DNA of 64,000 nucleotides, from assembly GCF_001425445.1 (NCBI RefSeq), contig NZ_LMQU01000009.1:17817-81816 (forward strand). Direction: 5' to 3'. The first letter of the stretch is position 1; the number at the start of each line of letters is the position of its first letter. The notes beneath the pieces were generated by a model that saw only the letters and a program-made list of their open reading frames with translations, did no database searches and was not told where the DNA came from. A program made the position numbers and the translations under genes. Positions 8,835 through 18,689 of the stretch are shown piece by piece. This DNA comes from Devosia sp. Leaf420 (lineage in GTDB: Bacteria > Pseudomonadota > Alphaproteobacteria > Rhizobiales > Devosiaceae).

Positions 8835-8846
8835 CTAACATGTTAG
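8835..8846. promoter_or_regulatory. Probable operator of the FCD/GntR regulator, copy 1
   Basis: CTAACATGTTAG is a perfect 12-bp palindrome in the 105-bp divergent region between the GntR-family and UxaA-type genes, next to the regulator start codon. An identical 12-mer occurs at 20634-20645 upstream of lldD. FadR-subfamily operators are short palindromes of this kind. The assignment to this regulator is inference from position and recurrence. Confidence 0.65.
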
Positions 8847-8868
8847 TTAGTGCGCAGCCGTCTCGCAA

Positions 8869-8894
8869 TGGCCCAATCTGACTGCGATGGGCCA
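8869..8894. promoter_or_regulatory. Inverted repeat TGGCCCA / TGGGCCA in the UxaA-side leader
   Basis: Seven-base arms at 8869-8875 and 8888-8894 are separated by 12 bases, 45 bp before the UxaA-type start codon. The arms could be a second regulator site or an RNA hairpin near the ribosome binding site. Function unknown. Confidence 0.3.
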
Positions 8895-8938
8895 AAGCGT
8901 AAAGCACCCGTTGAGACCTCTTTCTGCCGGAACGCCCC

Positions 8939-10489
8939 ATGTCCGAAACCATGACCCGCCCGCAAGGCAAGACCCTGACGCTGAATGGCGCCGACAACAT
9001 CGCCGTGGCGCTGGCCAATCTCGATCCCGGCACGGAGACGGCGCAGGGCGTTTCGATCGTCAAGCGCGTGCCGCGCGGGCACAAGTTTGCGACGCGGCCG
9101 ATCGCGGCGGGCGAGGCCATCGTCAAGTTCGGGCAGATCATCGGTTTTGCCAAGGTCGGCATTCCTGCCGGCGATTGGGTGCATGAGCACAATTGCGGCA
9201 TGGGCGGGCCAGACGGCACGCTCGAACACGACTATGCCTTTGCCGAGGGCGCGGTGCCGGTGGAATTTTTGACGGGGCCCGCGCAGGCGACGTTCCAAGG
9301 CTATCGCCGGGCCAATGGCAAGGTCGGCACGCGCAACTATATCGGCATCCTGACATCCGTGAATTGCTCGGCGACCGTCGCCAAGTTCATGGCTCAGGCG
9401 ATCAACAGTTCTGGCATTTTGGACGATTATCCCGAGATCGACGGCATCATTCCCTTTGTCCACGGCACGGGCTGCGCCATGGACAATCAGGGCGAGGGCT
9501 ATCAGATCCTGCGGCGCACGCAGTGGGGCTATACGGCCAACCCCAATCTCGGCGCGGCGCTGCTAGTGGGCCTTGGCTGCGAAGTGTTCCAGATCGAGCG
9601 GATGAAGCAATCCTACGGGATGACCGAGACCGACACGTTCCAATCCATGACGATCCAGGAGATCGGCGGGACCAAGAAGATGATCGATTGGGGCGTCGAA
9701 CGGATCAAGGAAATGCTGCCGATCGCGGCAAGGGCAAAGCGCGAGACAGTGCCGGCTTCGGAACTGACCTTGGCGCTGCAGTGCGGTGGCTCGGATGGTT
9801 ATTCGGGGATCACCGCAAATCCGGCGCTTGGCGTTGCGGCAGACCTTCTCGTGCGCAATGGTGGGACGGCGATCCTTTCGGAAACGCCTGAGATTTATGG
9901 CGCAGAGCATCTACTCACCCGCCGCGCGGTCAATCGTGAAGTGGGTGAAAAGCTGCTTTCTCGCATCAAGTGGTGGGAGGATTACACCCAGCGCAATGGC
10001 GGCGAGATGAACAATAATCCGTCCCCCGGCAACAAGGCGGGCGGGCTGACGACGATTCTCGAGAAGTCGCTCGGGGCCGCGGCAAAGGGCGGCACCTCGC
10101 CGCTGACGGCGGTCTATGAGTATGCCGAGCCGGTGACCGAAAAGGGTTTTGTGTTCATGGACACGCCGGGCTTCGATCCGGTGTCGGCAACGGGGCAGGT
10201 GGCTGGCGGTGCCAATATCCTCGCCTTCACGACCGGCCGCGGGTCGGCCTATGGCTGCAAGCCGGTGCCGTCGATCAAGCTCGCGACCAATTCCGAACTC
10301 TATGGCCGCATGACCGACGATATGGACGTCAATTGCGGGGATATCGTCGAGGGCGTGTCTATCGAGGCCAAGGGGCAGGAGATTTTCGATCTCATGCTGC
10401 GCGTGGCCTCGGGCGAAGAAACCAAGTCGGAAAAGCTTGGCTATGGCGACAACGAATTCGTGCCGTGGCAGGTTGGCGCCGTGATGTAA
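8939..10489 (+). CDS. UxaA-family sugar-acid dehydratase (altronate dehydratase-like)
   Basis: 516 residues in one chain: an N-terminal SAF domain (about 15-105, with VKRVPRGHKFATRPIAAGEAI cut by family-typical GQIIGFA and HEHNCGMG) and a long UxaA C-terminal domain. PFVHGTGCAMDNQG, LALQCGGSDGYSGITANPALG and TTGRGSAYGCKPVPSIKLATNS are signature blocks with the metal-binding Cys and His. UxaA removes water from D-altronate to give 2-keto-3-deoxygluconate, but members of the family take other sugar acids. The neighbouring FucU and FAH genes suggest an L-fuconate- or arabinonate-like substrate here. It is transcribed away from the regulator across a shared operator. Confidence 0.85.
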   Translation: MSETMTRPQGKTLTLNGADNIAVALANLDPGTETAQGVSIVKRVPRGHKFATRPIAAGEAIVKFGQIIGFAKVGIPAGDWVHEHNCGMGGPDGTLEHDYAFAEGAVPVEFLTGPAQATFQGYRRANGKVGTRNYIGILTSVNCSATVAKFMAQAINSSGILDDYPEIDGIIPFVHGTGCAMDNQGEGYQILRRTQWGYTANPNLGAALLVGLGCEVFQIERMKQSYGMTETDTFQSMTIQEIGGTKKMIDWGVERIKEMLPIAARAKRETVPASELTLALQCGGSDGYSGITANPALGVAADLLVRNGGTAILSETPEIYGAEHLLTRRAVNREVGEKLLSRIKWWEDYTQRNGGEMNNNPSPGNKAGGLTTILEKSLGAAAKGGTSPLTAVYEYAEPVTEKGFVFMDTPGFDPVSATGQVAGGANILAFTTGRGSAYGCKPVPSIKLATNSELYGRMTDDMDVNCGDIVEGVSIEAKGQEIFDLMLRVASGEETKSEKLGYGDNEFVPWQVGAVM

Positions 10490-10496
10490 GGCGAGC

Positions 10497-11654
10497 CTAG
10501 CGCTCGCCCTCGTTCGCTGTATCAGCGCTTGGGTCGATCCCGACGCCAAAGGCATCAACCCGGCCGATGGGGGCAGCCATGAGCTGCTCAAGCGTAAAGC
10601 CGTTATCGTTGGCGGCTTGCGGCGCAGCGATGAGGAGATCGGCGGCGCGTTGCGGGGCGCGGCTGATCGGAACGACGGCTCCGGCAACTTCCAAGAGACG
10701 CGTCTGACCCTGGCCTTGATAAGGTGGGCGCAGCATAGCGGCAGCGTCCGTGCCGAGAAGTGGGTCGGCGACAGCCACGGTCAGGCCGCCGCCGCGATAG
10801 AAGGTGCGGATGGACTGGCTGATATAAAAGGCGAGCTTGTCGGCGCCCGCAGTCGAGAAATGAATGCCATCTTCCTTGCGCATTCGGGTGTTCTGGCCGT
10901 TCACGTCCGGACCCTGGGACGAATATTTGCCGTCTTCGCCGAGAAAACGATCATAGATATCGAGATATTCGGCGCCGCCCGAAAAGGCCGCCATTTTAAA
11001 GAGGGCGCTGATCTGGCTCATGGCGGCGGAATATTCGGTCTTTGACATGGGCGGGAGGCCGACCCAGATCACCGGCTTTCGCGCAGCGCGCAGTTGGCCG
11101 AGGAAAGTGTTGACGCGAGCCTGATATGCCGCGGTCCATTGCGGGGTCAGGGACGGATAGCTTTGCCCATCGACCGTGATTTCCTGGCGATCATTGACGC
11201 CGATAATGACGACAGCAAGATCGAAGCTGTCGGCGGCAATCTGTTCGCCGACCGTCTTGTTCCAATCGAAATAATCGTCGCGCACGAAGCCGGAAGAGCC
11301 GACGCCCTGGTTGATGACAATGAGATTTGGGTCTTCGGCGTAAAAGCGCTCGAGCGCCTTGGCGAGATCGACGGCGAGGGAATCGCCGAAGACGGCAAGG
11401 CGCGTGGCGTTTTCGGCTTTTTCGACCTGCGGTTTTGGCGGAGGCAGGGCGGCGACTGGCGCTGCCTTCCGCGGCGCTTGCTGCTGCACCGGGGGCGGCG
11501 CCTGCTGGGGCTCATCGCCAAAAAGTACGTCGAACAGCGTGCGGCGCTTTTGCTGCTGGGCGACCTCGAAGCGCTGCTCGGCCTGCGCGAAAGAGGGCGC
11601 GGTCTCTACTGCCGCGAACAGCACAATCAGCAGGAAAAGGACAATGCGCTTCAT
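10497..11654 (-). CDS. Exported SGNH/GDSL-type hydrolase-fold protein (DUF459-like)
   Basis: 385 residues with a signal peptide (about 1-24, ending APSFAQA). A Gln/Pro-rich linker follows to about residue 80, then an SGNH domain: AVFGDSLAVDLA carries the nucleophile Ser, VINQGVGSSGF the Gly, VVIIGVNDRQE the Asn block, and EDGIHFSTAG the catalytic Asp-x-x-His. Such periplasmic proteins are thought to trim acyl groups from envelope polysaccharides or peptidoglycan. The substrate here is not known. The start at 11654 was chosen for the signal peptide. The stop lies 7 bp from the stop of the UxaA-type gene (convergent). A lytic transglycosylase lies just upstream on the same strand. Confidence 0.8.
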   Translation of the reverse strand: MKRIVLFLLIVLFAAVETAPSFAQAEQRFEVAQQQKRRTLFDVLFGDEPQQAPPPVQQQAPRKAAPVAALPPPKPQVEKAENATRLAVFGDSLAVDLAKALERFYAEDPNLIVINQGVGSSGFVRDDYFDWNKTVGEQIAADSFDLAVVIIGVNDRQEITVDGQSYPSLTPQWTAAYQARVNTFLGQLRAARKPVIWVGLPPMSKTEYSAAMSQISALFKMAAFSGGAEYLDIYDRFLGEDGKYSSQGPDVNGQNTRMRKEDGIHFSTAGADKLAFYISQSIRTFYRGGGLTVAVADPLLGTDAAAMLRPPYQGQGQTRLLEVAGAVVPISRAPQRAADLLIAAPQAANDNGFTLEQLMAAPIGRVDAFGVGIDPSADTANEGER

Positions 11655-11723
11655 AAGTGGTCCCGCAACATCGTTTGGGTCTAGCAGAGGCAAGAGGCCA
11701 AGGCCATGCCGCTCGCCATGGCG

Positions 11724-12926
11724 TTACTGCGCCGCAGCGAGGGCATCGGCGGCGGCGCGGGTGATGAAACCATCGGCAATCTCGCCGCGGGCCGCCTGGA
11801 ACCGGGCATAAGCCGCTTGGGTGATCGGGCCGAGGCGGCCATCGACGGCACCGTCATAAAGGCCGAGGCGCTTGAGCGACTGCTGAATGGACTTGCGCTG
11901 AGCAATGTTGGGGAAAGCGGTATCGCGCGGCCAGGGTGCTGCAAAAGTGCCGCCGCCCTTGAGCCGATCGGTCAGATGGGCGACCGCCATGGCGTAGCTG
12001 TCCGAGAAATTATAGCCTTTTAGGACCAGATAATTGGCCGTCATCAGGAATTTCGGGCCGCGATGCCCTGTCGGCACATAAAGAAAAACGGGCGTGTTAG
12101 CATCGGCAAACGGACGGCCGGAGACGCGGGTAACGCCGCGCTCGGCAAAGAAGCTGATGGGGCGGAGCTGGTCGCGCGTCGCAAGGAGATAATCGAAACC
12201 TTGCGGGACTTCGACCTCAAAGCCCCAATCCATGCCCGGCTGATAGCCGAGATCGCGAAGGAACTTGGCGGAGGTCGCGAGGGCGTCGGCGAGCGATGTG
12301 TGAAGATCGACGCGGCCGTCGCCATCACCATCGGCACCATGCGCTATGACATTGGTCGGATTGACCTGGAGATGGCCAATGGCGCCGGCCCATGAACCCA
12401 CAGGCGAGACGCCGCCATTGCGCTGAGCGAGGAGAAGAGCGGCAAAGAAATCGGCCTTGTCCTCAGCGTAGCGCGTGCGCTGCTGATAGGTAACCGTAGC
12501 GAGCGAGCGGACGATGGGGCGGATCAGGCTGTCATTTGAGAGCACGGCGCCATAGTCGGTCTCGATGCCCCAAATGGCGCCGAGGAGATAGGGATCGACG
12601 CCATATTGCTGGCCAATGGTCGAGAAGAGATTGGCGTTGCGTTCGAGCGCGGCGCGACCGCGGCCGATGCGGCCATCGGTGACCCGGGTTTCGATATAGT
12701 CCCAGACCGGGGCCGTGAACTCTGGCTGGGTCTCGACGAGATTGGGCACACGCGGATCGGGCGTCAGTCCCTGCGTGAGCGCATCATAGGTCGAAGGTTC
12801 GACCCCGCTCGCAACGGCTTCGGGCTTGAGCGCAGCAAGAAACCGGCTGAACGCGGCGTCCTGCGCGAGGACAGGTGTCGCCAGAAGGCTGAGGGCAAGG
12901 ACGGCCGCGCGCAGCATTTTGTGCAT
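11724..12926 (-). CDS. Periplasmic lytic murein transglycosylase, MltB/SLT_2 type, with peptidoglycan-binding domain
   Basis: 400 residues. Signal peptide 1-21, SLT_2 catalytic domain about 25-320 and a C-terminal PG_binding_1 repeat (KSIQQSLKRLGLYDGAVDGRLGPITQAAY). Glu122 in GIETDYG is the catalytic acid of the MltB family. AIGHLQVNP and the EF-hand-like DGDGDGRVDL are also typical. The enzyme cleaves the MurNAc-GlcNAc bond to a 1,6-anhydro product. Its ATG overlaps the galE stop (ATGA), so it is coupled to galE and probably shares its message with the SGNH gene downstream. Confidence 0.92.
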   Translation of the reverse strand: MHKMLRAAVLALSLLATPVLAQDAAFSRFLAALKPEAVASGVEPSTYDALTQGLTPDPRVPNLVETQPEFTAPVWDYIETRVTDGRIGRGRAALERNANLFSTIGQQYGVDPYLLGAIWGIETDYGAVLSNDSLIRPIVRSLATVTYQQRTRYAEDKADFFAALLLAQRNGGVSPVGSWAGAIGHLQVNPTNVIAHGADGDGDGRVDLHTSLADALATSAKFLRDLGYQPGMDWGFEVEVPQGFDYLLATRDQLRPISFFAERGVTRVSGRPFADANTPVFLYVPTGHRGPKFLMTANYLVLKGYNFSDSYAMAVAHLTDRLKGGGTFAAPWPRDTAFPNIAQRKSIQQSLKRLGLYDGAVDGRLGPITQAAYARFQAARGEIADGFITRAAADALAAAQ

Positions 12927-13912
12927 CAGCGATTGCGGGTCATGAGATGGCGTTCCCAATTATAGGCGGTGTCGACGATCTCGTTGAGGTCATCATGCTT
13001 GGGCACCCAACCGAGCAGCGAGCGGACCTTTTCGCCGGTGGCGGTGATGGACGCCGGATCGCCAGCGCGGCGCGGACCTTCTTCGGCGCGGAAATTGATG
13101 CCCGAGACTTTCCGGACCGTTTCGACCACTTCGCGCACAGAATAGCCCCGGCCATAGGCACAGTTAAGCGTCGTGCTTTCGCCGCTCTGGCGCAGGTGAC
13201 CGAGCAGCAGAGCATGCGCCGCGATCAGATCGGTGACGTGGATATAGTCCCGGACGCAGGTGCCATCGGGCGTTTCATAGTCGGTGCCAAAGATATCCAT
13301 CTTTTCGCGCTGGCCGAGCGCGGTCTGGCAGGCGACCTTGATGAGGTGGGTCGCAAGCGGCGTCGACTGACCGGAGCGCTTCTGCGGATCGGCGCCGGCG
13401 ACGTTGAAGTAGCGGAGCACGCCAAAGGTCAGCGGATGAGCCGCTGCCACGTCGGCCAGCATCCACTCGGTCATGAGCTTGGAGCGGCCATAAGGCGACA
13501 TGGGATTGAGCGGGGTATCCTCGACGACGGGCGCCAAGCCGGTCATGCCGTAAACGGCCGCGGTCGAAGAGAAGATGAAGTGCTTTACGCCGCCCTTGAC
13601 CGCCGCCTCGATGAGGTTGCGCGAGGTCGCGGTGTTGTTGGCGTAGTATTTGAGCGGATTGGTCACCGATTCCGGCACGACGATGGAGCCGGCGAAGTGA
13701 ATGATTTCGGTAATGCCGTATTTTTCGATGAGGCCAACGACGAAATCGATGTCACCGGCATCGCCCTGCTCGAAGCGGGCGCGGCCATCGATGGCCCAGT
13801 CGAAGCCGGTGATGAGGTTGTCGAGGACGATAACGTCTTCGCCGGCATCGGCCAGATTGAGAACCATATGGCTGCCAATATAGCCTGCGCCGCCGGTAAC
13901 CAATATCGCCAT
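12926..13912 (-). CDS. galE: UDP-glucose 4-epimerase
   Basis: 328 residues, an extended short-chain dehydrogenase. TGGAGYIGSH (6-15) binds NAD, and the catalytic set is Ser116 region, Tyr141 and Lys145 (YGRSK). The C-terminal GRGYSVREVVETV and the overall length are those of GalE, which interconverts UDP-glucose and UDP-galactose. galU stands divergently 104 bp away, so UDP-glucose supply and use are adjacent. I start at the ATG at 13912, placed well after TAGGA, rather than an in-frame TTG three codons upstream. Confidence 0.92.
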   Translation of the reverse strand: MAILVTGGAGYIGSHMVLNLADAGEDVIVLDNLITGFDWAIDGRARFEQGDAGDIDFVVGLIEKYGITEIIHFAGSIVVPESVTNPLKYYANNTATSRNLIEAAVKGGVKHFIFSSTAAVYGMTGLAPVVEDTPLNPMSPYGRSKLMTEWMLADVAAAHPLTFGVLRYFNVAGADPQKRSGQSTPLATHLIKVACQTALGQREKMDIFGTDYETPDGTCVRDYIHVTDLIAAHALLLGHLRQSGESTTLNCAYGRGYSVREVVETVRKVSGINFRAEEGPRRAGDPASITATGEKVRSLLGWVPKHDDLNEIVDTAYNWERHLMTRNR

Positions 13913-14016
13913 TTGTCCCAATCCTACCCAGAAAAAACTGTTGTCGCGAGGCGCTATGTATCAGATGTTGCCCGGCAAGCGACAGCATTGCGCAATAGTG
14001 TCAAAGGGAAGTTTCC

Positions 14017-14901
14017 GTGTCCAAACGCGTCCGTACCGCCGTCTTTCCCGTCGCAGGCCTCGGAACCCGCTTCCTGCCTGCCACCAAGGCCATGCCGAAG
14101 GAAATGCTGACGGTCGTCGACCGGCCCCTTATTCAATATGCCGTCGATGAAGCCCGCGAAGCCGGGATCGAGCACTTCGTTTTCGTCACCGGCCGCAACA
14201 AGGGCGTCATCGAAGATCACTTCGACCGCCAGTTCGAACTTGAAGCAACGCTAGAGTCGCGCGGCAAGACCGCAGCGCTCGACGAGTTGCGCAAGGACCT
14301 GCCATCGGCCGGCCGCACCAGCTTTACCCGCCAGCAGGAGCCACTTGGGCTCGGCCATGCCGTCTGGTGCGCGCGCGATATCGTGGGCGACCAGCCTTTT
14401 GCCCTGCTGCTGCCGGACATGATTTTCCAGGCCAAGCCCGGTGTCCTCAAGCAGATGATGGACGCCTATGAAGAAAGCGCCGGCAATATCATCGGCGTCG
14501 AGGAATGCGCCTGGGAAGATGTGTCGTCCTATGGTGTCGTTGTGCGCGGGGAAGGCTCGGACAAGGGCTTTGCCATCAATGGCATGGTCGAAAAGCCCAA
14601 GCGCGAAGATGCGCCGTCCAATCTTTTCATCTCGGGCCGCTATATCCTGCAGCCGGAAATCTTCTCTCTGCTGGCCGAGCAGACCCGTGGTGCGGGTGGT
14701 GAAATCCAGCTCACCGATGCCATGCAGACCCTGATGAGCCAGCAGCCGTTCACCGGCGTCAAATATGAAGGCAAGGTCTTCGATTGTGGTTCGAAGCTCG
14801 GTTTCCTGACGGCCAATGTGGTCTTTGCGCTCGATCGTGGCGATATCCGCCCCGGCTTCATCGAAGAACTGCGCAAGCTCGATCTCGAAAACCACCTCTA
14901 A
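14017..14901 (+). CDS. galU: UTP--glucose-1-phosphate uridylyltransferase
   Basis: 294 residues with a GTG start after AGGGAA. The nucleotidyltransferase signature [20 protein letters not shown] is at 10-29, followed by [28 protein letters not shown] and ALLLPDMIF. It makes UDP-glucose from UTP and glucose-1-phosphate for polysaccharides and lipids. Length and motifs match bacterial GalU throughout. It is divergent from galE, and the intergenic region presumably holds both promoters. Confidence 0.96.
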   Translation: MSKRVRTAVFPVAGLGTRFLPATKAMPKEMLTVVDRPLIQYAVDEAREAGIEHFVFVTGRNKGVIEDHFDRQFELEATLESRGKTAALDELRKDLPSAGRTSFTRQQEPLGLGHAVWCARDIVGDQPFALLLPDMIFQAKPGVLKQMMDAYEESAGNIIGVEECAWEDVSSYGVVVRGEGSDKGFAINGMVEKPKREDAPSNLFISGRYILQPEIFSLLAEQTRGAGGEIQLTDAMQTLMSQQPFTGVKYEGKVFDCGSKLGFLTANVVFALDRGDIRPGFIEELRKLDLENHL

Positions 14902-14913
14902 GGCAAGATCGCG

Positions 14914-16284
14914 TTAGCGCGAAATGGTGACGCCCAGGCTGACCTGATGGCTCTGGGTGTTGCCGCTCGTGATATTGTCGCTATTGGCATAGCCATAATC
15001 GGCGTTGAGGCTCGTGTGCTTGTTGAACACGTAGTCCGCGCCGCCGCCGAGGGCGAAGCGACGGTCCGTGGTGCCCGTCCCTACAAGCTCTGAATTGCTC
15101 CAGTCAGCCGAAGCGCGGACGCGCAGCCAACTGTTGATATCATATTGTGCGCGGGCAAAGGCCGCATATTGGATGCGGCCCGTGCCGGGGTTGTCGGCGC
15201 CAGCGGGTGACAGGGTCGTGTCGAGGCCCGCCGTGAGCTTGACGGTCGGGTCCGGCGTATAGCTGACTTCAAAACCGTAAAGCTGGGCGCGGAAGGCGCC
15301 GAGGCTCGCTTCATCAAAGACACGTTCGCCAACGCCAACCGAGGCGCTAGCCGACCAGGCGGTGTTCCACTTGCCCGCAATACCGGCGCGTAGGCTGCGA
15401 TTGGTCGCATTAGGGTAGACACCAAGGCTCGCTGTCTGGACGTCGAAAATGTCGCGCTGTACTTCGCCTTGGCCGAAGACTTCCAGAACCGGCGTGAACT
15501 GGTAGCCAAGGCGCAGCGCGCCGTTGCCGGACCAATAATTCTGCTCGGAATTATCGGTGACGCCGGTATCGGTGCGCGTGGTCGGGCCATAATTCACCCG
15601 GTCGATCCCGCCAGTAATCCCCACGTTGAACTGACCAAAACGGCGGTCGACACCAAGGTCGATGCCGCCGGTGACGATCTGCGGTGGGGTGATCACGAAG
15701 GGCGAGAGGCCAACTGCGCCGGGCAGGTCCTGCGAGAGGCCAATATTGGCGCCGGCTTTTACCGAAGTATTGGAATCGATTGGAGCGGTGGCCGAGAGCG
15801 AGAGGCCGCCAGCCGTGACCGTGATGGCATCCTGGCCATTGGCCTTGGCGATTTCGGCAGAACCGGAAAAGACAAGATCGGCAATGCCGCCATTGTGCGT
15901 GGCGGTGAATTGCGGCGTCAGGCGGGTGACAAACGTTTCCTGGCCATTGGAGGTCGTATAGGTGCCACGCAGGCCCACGGACCAATCAAGCGGCACTGTT
16001 TCAGGCGCGTCGTTGGCGACGGCAAATTCGGGGGGCACAGGCTGGACCGGATAGACGCCCGGGCGGAGGCGATCCTCCGTCACATCTTCCGGCTCATCGG
16101 TCATGCGGCGCGTCGTGGTGGCGTTGGTTTGGCCGGTCTGATTGGTCTGGCCGGTCGTGGTTGATTGGCTTGTGTCGGTTATCTCGTCGGTGACGACAAG
16201 CGCGGGGGCGGCAAAGACAGGGCTTGCCAGCATGCCGGCAAGCACGCTCAAGGCAATGGTCCTGTTGTGCTGCCTCTTGGACAC
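14914..16284 (-). CDS. Outer-membrane beta-barrel protein (BBP2-like)
   Basis: 456 residues. The signal peptide (1-25) ends SPVFAAPA. A Thr/Gln/Asn-rich low-complexity stretch with repeated TNQTGQT lies at about 35-60. From about residue 100 the protein is a series of alternating strands of about 10 residues separated by polar turns, in pairs such as SVGLRGTYTT and FVTRLTPQFTAT, as expected of an outer-membrane barrel of the BBP2 type. Function is not known; such proteins often go with exopolysaccharide export. The GTG at 16284, six bases after GGAG, is preferred to a TTG four codons upstream. Confidence 0.75.
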   Translation of the reverse strand: MSKRQHNRTIALSVLAGMLASPVFAAPALVVTDEITDTSQSTTTGQTNQTGQTNATTTRRMTDEPEDVTEDRLRPGVYPVQPVPPEFAVANDAPETVPLDWSVGLRGTYTTSNGQETFVTRLTPQFTATHNGGIADLVFSGSAEIAKANGQDAITVTAGGLSLSATAPIDSNTSVKAGANIGLSQDLPGAVGLSPFVITPPQIVTGGIDLGVDRRFGQFNVGITGGIDRVNYGPTTRTDTGVTDNSEQNYWSGNGALRLGYQFTPVLEVFGQGEVQRDIFDVQTASLGVYPNATNRSLRAGIAGKWNTAWSASASVGVGERVFDEASLGAFRAQLYGFEVSYTPDPTVKLTAGLDTTLSPAGADNPGTGRIQYAAFARAQYDINSWLRVRASADWSNSELVGTGTTDRRFALGGGADYVFNKHTSLNADYGYANSDNITSGNTQSHQVSLGVTISR

Positions 16285-16370
16285 GCCGCGCTCCAAAACA
16301 GGGCGCCTCCAAAACGGAGGGCTCCGCGCGCGATCCTTTCAGCTTATGGTTAACGAACCCTTGCCGAGGC

Positions 16371-16820
16371 CTAAATGGCCTCGACGCGAAGCACCGCGCC
16401 ATCGCTGCCGGTGATGCGGATGCGGCTGCCCGCAGGCAGGTCCGGCCCGGCCACACGCCAGACGGTGTCGTCGAGCGTCAGCCGGCCAAAGCCACCGGCT
16501 ATCGGCTGTTCAAGCACGGCCTCGCGGCCGATGAAGCGATCGGCCCGGCGGTTGAGATAGGGGCTATCGGTGTCCGTCGAGCGGCTCCGGCTAAACCGGG
16601 TCCAGAGGAGGATGGCGATAAGCGCCAAGACAGCGAACATCAGCCATTGCCAGGGCCAGGCGATCGGCTCGATGAAAACGACGATGCCGGTGACAATGCC
16701 GGCAACGCCGAGCCAGACGAGAAAACCGCCCGGCACGACGAGTTCGAGACCAAGAAGCACGAGGCCGGCGATGATCCAGGCCCATGGCGCGTTGGCAGCG
16801 AGGAATTGGATGAGGGCCAT
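16371..16820 (-). CDS. NfeD-family membrane protein
   Basis: 149 residues: two or three transmembrane helices (about 12-30, 32-50, 58-72) followed by a C-terminal OB-fold NfeD domain (IGREAVLEQPIAGGFGRLTLDDTVWRV and on). NfeD proteins partner SPFH/stomatin proteins in membrane microdomains. The gene follows an SPFH gene by 12 bp on the same strand, which confirms the pair. Confidence 0.9.
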   Translation of the reverse strand: MALIQFLAANAPWAWIIAGLVLLGLELVVPGGFLVWLGVAGIVTGIVVFIEPIAWPWQWLMFAVLALIAILLWTRFSRSRSTDTDSPYLNRRADRFIGREAVLEQPIAGGFGRLTLDDTVWRVAGPDLPAGSRIRITGSDGAVLRVEAI

Positions 16821-16832
16821 GCCGGGTTCGCC

Positions 16833-17852
16833 TTAGCTTGGGTTTGGCTCGCGCGGGGTTTGGCCAGCAACCGGCGGCCGCGCGACGGGACGGGTCGGCT
16901 GGGCCTGGCGCGCTTCGCCGCCACCAAAGGTTTCGCGAGCGATTTCGGCAATGCCGCCGATGGCGCCAATGACGCTCGACGCCTCGACCGGCAGCATCAG
17001 GACCTTCTGGTTGGGCGAGGTGGCTAGCTTGCCCAGCGCTTCGATATAGTTGTTGGCAACGAAATAGTTGATGGCTTGCACATTGCCCGAGGCGATGGCG
17101 TCCGACACCATCTGGGTTGCCTTGGCTTCGGCCTCGGCAGAACGTTCGCGCGCTTCGGCATCGCGGAAAGCGGCTTCGCGACGGCCTTCGGCTTCCAGCA
17201 CCTGGGCCTGCTTTTCGCCCTCGGCCTTGAGAATGGCGGCCTGGCGGCTACCTTCTGCTTCAAGAATGGTGGCGCGCTTTTCACGCTCGGCCTTCATCTG
17301 GCGGCCCATGGAATCAACGAGATCCTTGGGTGGATCGATATCCTTGATCTCGATGCGCGTGATCTTGACGCCCCAGGGCGAAACCGCGGTATCGACCACG
17401 CGCAGCAGGCGCTCGTTGATCTCGTCGCGGTGGCTCAAAAGCTCGTCGAGGTCCATCGAGCCCATGACCGTACGAATGTTAGTCATGGTCAGGTTGAGAA
17501 TGGCGTTTTCGAGATTGGCCACTTCATAGGCCGCAGCCGCCGCATCGAGGATTTGGTAAAAGGTCACGCCATTGGCCGTGATCGAGGCATTGTCGCGGGT
17601 GATGACTTCCTGGTGGGGAACGTCGAGCACCTGCTCCATGACATTGATCTTCTTGCCGATCGTGTCGATGAACGGGACGATGATATTGAGGCCTGGCTTC
17701 AGGGTCCGCGTATATTTGCCGAACCGCTCGATGGTGTAGTTGTAGCCCTGCGGCACTGTCTTGGCGCCGGCGAACAGCACCAGGATGATGAGGATACCAA
17801 GGAAGATCAGCGTGATGCTGAGCCCATCCAGAGCGAAACCGTCAAATCCCAT
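16833..17852 (-). CDS. SPFH/Band-7 (stomatin-like, QmcA-type) membrane protein
   Basis: 339 residues. One N-terminal transmembrane helix (about 8-28) is followed by the SPFH domain ([25 protein letters not shown] to about residue 190). A long Ala/Glu-rich coiled coil with repeated EAEG/KAEGE units spans about 200-265. The tail is Pro/Arg-rich. These proteins oligomerise in the inner membrane and modulate proteases and membrane order. The ATG at 17852, eight bases after GGGAG, is the better start over a GTG five codons upstream. It forms an operon with the NfeD gene. Confidence 0.92.
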   Translation of the reverse strand: MGFDGFALDGLSITLIFLGILIILVLFAGAKTVPQGYNYTIERFGKYTRTLKPGLNIIVPFIDTIGKKINVMEQVLDVPHQEVITRDNASITANGVTFYQILDAAAAAYEVANLENAILNLTMTNIRTVMGSMDLDELLSHRDEINERLLRVVDTAVSPWGVKITRIEIKDIDPPKDLVDSMGRQMKAEREKRATILEAEGSRQAAILKAEGEKQAQVLEAEGRREAAFRDAEARERSAEAEAKATQMVSDAIASGNVQAINYFVANNYIEALGKLATSPNQKVLMLPVEASSVIGAIGGIAEIARETFGGGEARQAQPTRPVARPPVAGQTPREPNPS

Positions 17853-18034
17853 GATGCGTGCTCCCACAATGTTATGTGGTTCTTATCTAAGGATATAGTG
17901 ACAGTTAGGCAATCAGCGAGCGGCTCGACGGCAATTGGCTTTTTTGACGGGGCAATAGTGTTCTGCCTTGCGGGGCAAGCGATCTCAGCCTAACCCTTCA
18001 GCCGAACTGTTCTTTGCTGTGAGAAGAGAAGCCC

Positions 18035-18670
18035 ATGCCGCAGGACGCAACCGCCATCCGCTCTATCCTGTCCCTGGCGCCCGTCGTGCCTGTCATCATT
18101 CTCGATGACGTGTCACAGGCGCGCCCCCTCGCAGAAGCGCTGGTGGCCGGTGGTTTGCCGGTGCTCGAAGTGACGCTGCGCACGCCCAATGCGCTCAAGG
18201 TCATGGAAGAAATGGCCAAGGTTTCCGGCGCCATCGTCGGCTCGGGCACGGTGCGGAATGCGGCGCATATGAAGGCATCGGTCGATGCCGGCTGCCGCTT
18301 CATGGTCTCCCCCGGTGCGTCGCCGCGCCTTCTCGATGCCGCTGACGATGTCGCCATCCCTCTGCTCCCCGGCATTGGCACCCCGACGGAGGCCATGGCC
18401 GCGGCCGAGCGCGGTTATTCCTTCCTCAAATTCTTCCCGGCCGAAGCCCTTGGCGGCGCACCCGTGCTGAAAGCCTTTGCCTCGCCACTGCCCGATATCA
18501 CCTTCTGCCCAACGGGCGGCATCGATGTCGTGAAAGCCAAGACCTATCTCAGCCTGCCAAACGTCATTTGCGTCGGCGGTAGCTGGATCATGCCGGCCGA
18601 CGCCCTCGCGAGCGGCGACTTCGCCCGCATCGAAGCCCTCGCCAAGGAAGCGAGCGCGCTTAAGGCCTAA
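18035..18670 (+). CDS. eda: 2-dehydro-3-deoxyphosphogluconate (KDPG) aldolase
   Basis: 211 residues, a class I aldolase of the Entner-Doudoroff pathway that splits KDPG into pyruvate and glyceraldehyde-3-phosphate. Glu45 (LEVTLRTPNAL) and the Schiff-base Lys132 (FLKFFPAEALGG) are in place, and CPTGGI is the phosphate-binding loop. It may also receive KDPG derived from the UxaA-type pathway if that yields 2-keto-3-deoxygluconate. It stands alone after a 180-bp gap; modE follows after 19 bp. Confidence 0.93.
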   Translation: MPQDATAIRSILSLAPVVPVIILDDVSQARPLAEALVAGGLPVLEVTLRTPNALKVMEEMAKVSGAIVGSGTVRNAAHMKASVDAGCRFMVSPGASPRLLDAADDVAIPLLPGIGTPTEAMAAAERGYSFLKFFPAEALGGAPVLKAFASPLPDITFCPTGGIDVVKAKTYLSLPNVICVGGSWIMPADALASGDFARIEALAKEASALKA

Positions 18671-18689
18671 TGCGATCAAGGAGGTGAGT